The notes under the pieces: generated by a model | Databases searched by the model: none | What the model was told of the DNA's origin: nothing | What the model saw: the letters and a program-made list of their open reading frames with translations, nothing else | Part shown: piece after piece, positions 57,640 to 64,000 of the stretch | Layout: every line of letters begins with the position of its first letter | How positions within the stretch are numbered: the stretch's first letter is position 1 | Program-made: the position numbers and the translations under genes | NCBI RefSeq assembly: GCF_001653235.2 | Contig: NC_035795.1 | Span: 124,001-188,000 of the forward strand | Length of the DNA stretch: 64,000 bases | Direction of reading: 5' to 3' | Origin: Pochonia chlamydosporia 170 | Taxonomy: Eukaryota; Ascomycota; Sordariomycetes; Hypocreales; Clavicipitaceae

Positions 57640-60155
57640 CTACACCCATGGGACGCCCTGTCCGCCTGGGGTCATCATGAACTCAAACGAGTCCCAAGAA
57701 TCCCATGCTTTCGGAGTCGAATGTCTATGACTTATGAATTCCACCTCGGGCATTCCCATATTTCCAGTTACGCATGTTTGATCCGGTTGATTAATATCCA
57801 TGTCGGTACCAGAGGCCAGCAAGCTATACGGCAAGAGATCGTCCATGTTTGAAGGTACAAGATTTGTGAAGTCCTCGTGATGTAACAACCCAGAGGTTCG
57901 GTCTTGGAGAACCAAATCCACAACTTCCACTATTTTCCGGAGATCGTCTAAAATGCGCCTAGCGGAAGGCAGAGTGGCTGCAAGGTCACGCAACATGGAC
58001 ATCCCGAGATGGTATGATTCTGTGTATGATGGTCGATGTCTATCGAGGTCGACAGTACTGAGGTCTCGACAAAGGAGAGTTGCGAGAACAACAATCGCTC
58101 CGCCAAGCGAAAAAGCCATATGGAACCTGTATGAGCTGGGTTTGTCCGCTTCCATGGCGTAGGTTTGTATGTCTTGGACAATGTCCATGGCTACACCACC
58201 ACAAACAAACCCATCCATGGTGCCATAATTCAGGCTTACCATTCTGCGTCGACGAAGTAAGAGACGTAGATGGTTCATTCTCTGAAAATTGTCAGCTTGG
58301 AAACATTTGCATGTACACCATCATGCCACTGAGACGAACCGTGCGAGCCAGGGATTGCTGCCAGAGTTGGCGTGTAGTTGCGGCGCTTTCTCGGGAGGTG
58401 CCCGGCATAGAGGGAAACGTAGTGGTCAGCCAGTACTGAATCCGAGCGTCGAGAACAGTGATTTTCTCCCCTACATTGGGCCTGTCTGGGCCTAATAATG
58501 CAAAGACTTGATCCCAGATCTCCCCTGCAAACCTTGCAAACGCAACCATGCATGACAGATACACACTATAAGTCGTCTCAGAATCTGTTGAGGGAAAGGG
58601 CTGACTCGGGACCAAAGTCTGTATTACATCGTTAATCATCTCAGGTGTATTGCCTGGCAGCTCTGATGAGCCTGCGAATTAAAAAGATGTGTACATGCCT
58701 TGTCATCGACCATTGCTGGCAGATCCACATCAATATCTGAGTCCCTTATCCCATATGGCCTGCCACAACTCAATGATATGCGTCTGTCGATGAAGTAGAT
58801 TGTCCAAAAAAGCCGTTGGCGCATATGTCTCGAAAACTGTGTGCAATCCGCCCCCCAGAGCCTCTGCTGATGAAGGCCAAACTGGAAGCACAGCCGACAA
58901 GCAAGGCCAGCTACGTTGTAAGCCGCATTTGCCTTGTCTGCGTGCGTAAGGTACAAGGCCTGGAGAATGAGAGAAAGACTAGGTTAGAGCGAGAGAGAGT
59001 CTTGAAGGGCTATACGCGGTAAGGACCTACTTCGTAAACTAGAAACTGTGCCAAGCTCAGGTCGCCACGACCACTGATCTTTCGCTTCTGCATGAGGTCA
59101 TCTGCGACACGATACCACCGCCACCCAGGAAGTCGGCTCTTCTCTTGGGCGGGACCGAAGTGAGTCAAAATATCTGTACATGCAAACAGGATGTAGTTAA
59201 GTGCAAGAACGCAAACATCGGATGGATCAATGGTGCGACTTGTGAGGAGGCTCTGACACCTTGACCGGAAGTCAGCTTCATTCACACATGGGTGGCAAGG
59301 GTTGATGTCGTCGAAAATAAAGTCGAGGTATCGACTATAGTCGGATTTGTTCGGGAAGGGAAGATGTTGTGCGCCGCAGCGGATGGTCTCTAGAGGCTTG
59401 GAGCTGCTAGATTCTGTTGGCGATGAATTAGACGCCGCATGCGCCGTTTCATCATGAGTTGGAGGCGATTCAGATTCTTGGTAGCCGAGTTTCTCTCGAA
59501 TGGATGCGAGGTTAGCATTGAAGGCATTGAGGGGAGCCTGGAAGGTCGTGTCTCCTAAAATCCTACAGTTAGCAATATAACTAAACGTACGGAGTAGACC
59601 TCTAAGGGTAATGACCTTGGAACCCATCATTCTCATCTGGAGGCTGCGGTTCCATACTATTCCTGCTTTCGGTGCCCGGCGGCAAGCGGCTGACGAGTAT
59701 CTCGAGGGTTGACTCCATTCTCTTCATTCTCTCTTCCAACTGAGATGAGGGAATGGAATGTCCCTTTGACCTAGAACATGAGATCCGATCTTGTCTGGAG
59801 AGATTGTGACGATGAAGAAACTCCACCGCGACCGCTGGATCGTCTGAGTACACGCATGGTTGCCCATTTCCAGAGCACCTTTGGCAAGGTTCGCTCCCTG
59901 AACACTGAGAAACTGTTAGCCAAGTTGTCGTGCTTCAGAGGCAAAAGTTGCAAAAGGTGTTCCCAAACCTTTAACTTTCGTGACCGACACTGCACACTGA
60001 GAACGGCGACCGACGTTAGTGAATTTGCTGCAGAACTACAGAGGTCAACTAGGCTATTACCAAGCTTTAGACGAATACTTTCCCCGCATTTTCTTACTGC
60101 GTCTTGGCGTGGTCGATGCTTGGTCATCGTTGGAGGTATCATTTCGCGGTGTCAT
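57640..60155 (-). CDS. Zn2Cys6 transcription factor (sugar-acid cluster regulator candidate)
   Basis: Seven exons: 60155-60061, 59996-59969, 59904-59624, 59562-59031, 58959-58695, 58653-58319 and 58281-57640, giving 725 residues. The zinc cluster is built from three exons, the middle one only 28 nt: KACVQCRSRKLK, then CSGSEPCQRCSGNGQPC, giving six cysteines. The fungal_trans domain includes SDYSRYLDFIFDDINPCHPC, YNVAGLACRLCFQFGLHQ and QRLFWTIYFIDRRISLSCGR. Introns 5 and 6 (41 and 37 bp) are unusually short, and the intron-5 borders are the least certain. The gene is convergent with the aldolase (75 bp between stop codons) and lies inside the catabolic group, so it is the likely local regulator. 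Target and inducer are not shown. Confidence 0.85.
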
Positions 60156-60626
60156 GATGGAGTTGCTGTTATGCACGTTTGCGTCCGGCTGAGAAGGTGT
60201 GTATCGTAGGTATTGAATGAAGAGCTATATCGATGGAATCAACCTGACCAGAGCAAACCGGGCTCCAAGCCAGTTCCAACATGCATTACAGTGGCAGCGG
60301 GGTTCTTTCCGCCTGAGTCTGGTGGCGTCAGTGTCTGGTCAAGTTCGTATAAATCGTCGGGGGTCATCAACCCAAGCCCCGTGGGGAACTTGGCTTACAG
60401 AGATCTGCTAACCAGACCAGACCTGATCTTGGGAATGCTTCACAAATTCGTGATGGCCCATTCATGAGTGTTCATAGCACGAGTTTTCAATACTGGCTGT
60501 TTGCGCTATTAAGACACTCTAATGTGTTTGAAGTGCCATAGCTTGCAGTGGTAAGTCTTCAGTTGACACTAACACCCATGATCGCCGTGATAGTGAACTT
60601 TTACTACATTTCATATTCTCACTGTG
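60156..60626. other. Intergenic stretch upstream of the regulator
   Basis: About 470 bp before element copy E; it holds the regulator's promoter. No further gene is supported. Confidence 0.35.
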
Positions 60627-60747
60627 CAGTCTGTGGTCAAAGGTATTTGAACATTTCCAAGTATATGCTAGCACAGCTCAATATGCCCCAGCACACACCG
60701 CGATATGTGATACTTTTCCTCGTTCAAATAATTCTGACCCCCAACTG
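60627..60747 (+). mobile_element. MITE-like element, copy E
   Basis: A 121-bp copy: begins CAGTCTGTGGTCAAAGGTAT, contains ACCGCGATATGTGATAC and ends GACCCCCAACTG followed by TA; the left flank is TG. The reverse complement of its right end (CAGTTGGGGGTCAGAATTAT) aligns with its left end, showing the inverted termini. It lies between the regulator's promoter and the dioxygenase's stop codon. Confidence 0.72.
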
Positions 60748-60855
60748 TACATAAAAACTCCTAATAAATTTATGATGTGACTACTTGCCCCGGTGCGTCT
60801 TATCCTTTGTAGTAACATGCAGGAACTGTGCATGAAGCATGCTGGAACCACACAC

Positions 60856-62147
60856 TCATGGGAGACCAACTCGCCAGTCCGCCCCATAGCCATTGAGACC
60901 GTATTTGTCCCTGCTCATGTCCTTGACTGTCGTGCGCCTCATATCTCGCCTGAAGTTGCCCTCGTATGAACCCCCGGTTGCCCTGTGCATGACCGAAGTA
61001 TTGTCCCAAATGATCATATCTCCAGGCTGATGCCAGTCGATGGTGACCCGATACTGAGGCTTTTGAACATGGTCCAACAGCTCCGCGATCAATGCCTTGC
61101 TTTCATCCACATCTAAGCCATCTATGCTATAAACGTAGGATGCAATGTAGAGGTTCTATGAGTTCGGCCGGCTCCCATTAGCTGGCTTGTTAAACCCGTG
61201 AAGATGCAGTCAAATTCGGAATAGACAATACCTTCCGACCAGACCACTCGTGAACCTGGGATAACTTATGCTTGCTCAATGGCAGCTTGCTAGGATCGGT
61301 ATCCTTGAAATAATCCGGCATGACCGTCTTGCGTGAGTGGAAAAGCGAGTGGTTCGCCACCAACTCTTTGATCTGCTCCTTCTTTGCAGCGGTAAGATCG
61401 TCGTAAGCAGTCCGCGAATCTGCATACTGTATGAACGCCATTGAGTTAGTATCGGTTACGACCAAGTCCACTTTGGTATTCTATGCATCCCTACCTCTGT
61501 CGAACCTCCCGTACCGGGAGGAGGCAAAACATGAGCGAGGAGAAGTGAATGTCCCGCACGGCGTCCATTAAAAGATGAGTCGACATGAAAGAGCTCGTTA
61601 GCCTATTCGAGCTCAGCAGGTTATTCAATTAATGATTGACAGGGCTCCCATTTCCCACCTTGTTCCCAATAACTTGGGCGGCCGTTAGCGGTGCGACATC
61701 GCCAGTATTTGGGTCAATATTGCCTGCATCAAAAAGCTCTGGGTGGGCGAGACGATGCTTGCGGCCGGCCTTCTGATACGGCCTGACATCATCCAAGTCA
61801 CCAAAGTTGGCAGAAAATTTGATGTGTCCTTCGTCAGTTAGCCCTGTATCTCGACATACCACAACTCCGAACTAATTATCTCACGCTGTTAGTGCCAATT
61901 GGTCCTGAGGTCCGTGTCAGTTGAGGGAACATCTTACCTTGTCAACAATATCTCGAATCTCTTGGTATAGTTCTGGAGAGATATCCTTGCTCCAATCGAC
62001 TCCCAGAAGTTCACAGGCAAACGTGGGATGTAGTGGAATGATTTTCAGGTTGAATTTGGGGCTGTAGTATGGTTCTGGGATCACGCCCTCAATCTTCAAC
62101 GGCACCCAAGTGGCAGTAGGCGTAACCGTAATGGTTTCTGTAGACAT
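60856..62147 (-). CDS. TauD/TfdA-family 2-oxoglutarate-dependent dioxygenase
   Basis: Five exons: 62147-61938, 61871-61659, 61602-61495, 61426-61232 and 61155-60856, all joined in phase 0, giving 341 residues. The metal-binding HxD is in NELFHVDSSFNGR, which depends on intron 2. The distal His and the 2-oxoglutarate Arg are in TSVMHRATGGSYEG and RDMRRTTV. The HPELFDAGNI region is also typical. The family hydroxylates sulfonates, aryloxyacids and other small acids using Fe(II), O2 and 2-oxoglutarate, releasing succinate. It is divergent from the MFS sugar-type transporter (559 bp). Whether it shares a pathway with the dehydratase/aldolase pair is unknown; it may instead mobilise sulfur or detoxify an acid. 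Confidence 0.92.
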
Positions 62148-62706
62148 GGTACAAGTTTTGGATAATTCAGACGCGTATTGTAGGTGGAGATGTTGCCAGT
62201 GGTGGCTTGTAAGTTATTCTGAGCTACAGCAAGAGTACTAGTTAATATGATAGTTGAAGATTTGGCGAATATCAAGACCCGTGACAACAGCTCTATTCCA
62301 CGCTTCGGAAGTAAATGCAAATGGCTTCTTCTTTGTTAGCCTACATCACACTACCTGTGCGCGCCACTTCAAGAGATGCTCAAGCCCAATCCACCAGGGC
62401 AGCACTACGAAGCAATCCCCTTCCGAGGGATGATCGCCGAGCTCGGAAACGTATTGTTTTTACACCTGTAAGCCACACACACTAGTTACACTACAACGCG
62501 GGGAAGCTGTTGCCGAACCCCAACATGGATGGGATCCTTGCACCTCTGAAATGGGTTTTGGCCCCAAGTTCCGAATATGCATGTCCCGCATTCGGAATCA
62601 ACATCGCTGGATTCAGTATATCCATAGTTAAGTGGGCATCGTAAATCCTCGGTTTCACCATCAATGCTTCACTTTGCAAGGATCTGTATCATACATTGCC
62701 TTGACG
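62148..62706. promoter_or_regulatory. Divergent promoter of the dioxygenase and transporter genes
   Basis: The 559 bp between the start codons of the dioxygenase (62147 minus) and the transporter (62707 plus) must carry both promoters. Short open frames here are not supported as genes. Confidence 0.4.
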
Positions 62707-64000
62707 ATGGCAGGTCCAACGACCGAACCAGCTTTCACACGATATCGCAATAACACCAATCCACGGTGGTGGAAAGATGCAGGCTTGAGAGTCAACGTGC
62801 TGCATTGCGCTGGCTTGTACTTTTGTGTCTTCTATCTTGGGTGCGAAACTCATTTCTCATGCCTCATGTCTTGAACTGCAACAAAGGACAGCCTGCTAAC
62901 TAGAACTCTGCTTAGCTATGATGCCTCGCTGCTAAATGGTCTTCAGACCATTCCCCAATGGCAGACATACTTTCATCATCCCGATAGCAACCTCTTGGGT
63001 CTTATATCTGCTAGCATGTTTCTGCGTAAGTCCTAGCTCTCTACAGTACATGGCAATCATTCTTACCTGCATTTCATAGCTGCGATCATGTAAGTCACCA
63101 TTATGGGCACCGGCTAGAGGAAAGGAAGCGAAGCTGACGGAAGCTGTGCACACTCTTCTACAGAACCCCATATATTAGTTCCATCATCAATTCCAGATGG
63201 GGCCGTAAAGTTGCCATCTTAATCGGATCGTTACTTTTAGTATGACGCTCCCTCTTAGCGTTTGGATAGCTTGAAGCATGTCCTAACCATCCCGTTTTCA
63301 GATCCTCGGGGCCTTTATCAACGCCTTCGCCAAGAACATTGGTACTTTTATCGCCGGCAGGGTTCTCGTTGGGTACGTTTATAAGGACGCATCTAACTCC
63401 ACGAGATGAAAACTGATAGATTTCCGAAAAGTGCGGCGGGCCCGTTCGGGAAGATCACTGCCGTTGCACTACTGCAGGAAATTGCTCACCCACGACTTCG
63501 ACCGTTCGTGCTTCTGTTCCCCCTTCTTGTTTCTGGGACCTAACTCATGATCAGCCTGCTTTCCACATCGTTCTACCCGAATTACTATTTTGGGTCCATC
63601 GCTGCAGCGTGGTTTTGCTGTAAGTAGACTCTCAATGCGGTCAGAGTTGTCAAGGAGGTCCCATGCTCATGGGTGTATTTAGTTGGGTCGCTTCGTTGGG
63701 GAGACACGTCCTGGTCTTGGCGTGCACCATGCTTGTTCCAAATTATGGCTCCTCTCGTCGTCTTAGTTTTTCTCATCTTCATACCAGAAAGTCCTAGGGT
63801 AAGACCGCAACCCTTGTCGATCTGGCCACATGCTCGGGATGCAACTAACATTTTCCCACAGTGGCTCGTTCATCATGGGCAAAAGGATAAAGCCATTCGT
63901 ATTCTTGCCAAATATCACGCCAACGGTGACGCGAATGATGAGCTTGTGCTGCATGAATACAACGAGATTTGCTACGCAATTCAACTTGAAGAGGAAAACT
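62707..64000 (+). CDS. MFS sugar transporter (lactose permease-like), 3' end outside window
   Basis: At least nine exons: 62707-62840, 62916-63025, 63080-63089, 63164-63239, 63302-63372, 63432-63503, 63555-63619, 63683-63798 and 63862->64000. The joined frame reads through to the window edge (about 264 residues seen). Sugar-porter features are FYLGYDASLLNGLQ in helix 1, SRWGRKVAILIGSLL (motif A), AGRVLVGAAGPFG and HPRLRP. PESPRWLVHHGQ follows helix 6. The third exon is only 10 nt. An apparent stop near 63541 falls inside an intron (donor GTTCGT at 63504, acceptor at 63554), whose borders are the least certain. It probably imports a sugar or sugar acid across the plasma membrane, fitting the catabolic enzymes upstream. 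Confidence 0.85.

Noticed and set aside
63504..63554. Stop codon inside the MFS sugar transporter suggesting a broken gene
   Set aside because: A GTTCGT donor, CTAAC branch site and CAG acceptor allow a 51-bp intron that removes the stop and keeps frame. The borders remain to be confirmed.

Overview
The window is nuclear DNA of a filamentous ascomycete. Genes are split by short introns of about 37-110 bp with GTAAGT/GTATGT-like donors and CTAAC-type branch points. Families are typical of Hypocreales: a highly reducing polyketide synthase, Zn2Cys6 regulators, a PDR-type ABC pump, GH76 and GH79 enzymes. A secreted chymotrypsin of the actinomycete-like type known from Metarhizium points to an entomopathogenic or nematophagous clavicipitaceous fungus. 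That placement is inference. No rRNA, tRNA, CRISPR or bacterial feature was found. Exon coordinates were joined by eye from reading frame and splice consensus.

Layout. 1-3.6 kb is the 3' end of a polyketide synthase gene (methyltransferase, degenerate reductase-like region, ketoreductase, acyl carrier protein). 3.6-13.1 kb is gene-poor and holds coding relics, one secreted serine protease and one 8-cysteine defensin-like precursor. 13.1-17.8 kb holds cell-surface genes: a TRP/flavin-carrier-like membrane protein and a GPI-anchored GH76 (Dcw1/Dfg5) enzyme. 18.4-27.4 kb looks like a catabolic cluster: Jen1-type carboxylate transporter, SDR, Gfo/Idh/MocA oxidoreductase, type II 3-dehydroquinase and a Zn2Cys6 regulator, with two divergent promoters. 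27.8-33.1 kb has a small catalase-related peroxidase, an aldo/keto reductase and an APH-like kinase. 33.9-43.9 kb has a full PDR pump, a Zn2Cys6 regulator and an MFS carrier. 44.4-49.0 kb has two histidine-rich proteins of allergen-like type and a GH79 glucuronidase. 49.4-51.3 kb is decayed (an MFS pseudogene and an unidentified relic). 51.6-53.2 kb is an AAAP amino-acid transporter. 54.1-64 kb looks like a sugar-acid catabolic cluster: L-fuconate/L-galactonate-type dehydratase, DapA-family aldolase, Zn2Cys6 regulator, TauD-type dioxygenase and an MFS sugar transporter running off the end.

Two candidate catabolic systems stand out. In the first (18-27 kb), a carboxylate importer, two NAD(P)-dependent oxidoreductases and a stand-alone type II dehydroquinase suggest use of quinate/shikimate-like cyclic acids, by enzymes different from the classical qut/qa set. 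In the second (54-64 kb), a dehydratase and aldolase share a promoter, as expected for breakdown of a deoxy-keto sugar acid. A family of about 104-121 bp TA-flanked inverted-repeat elements (five copies) is scattered between genes and sits in the promoter of one catabolic gene.
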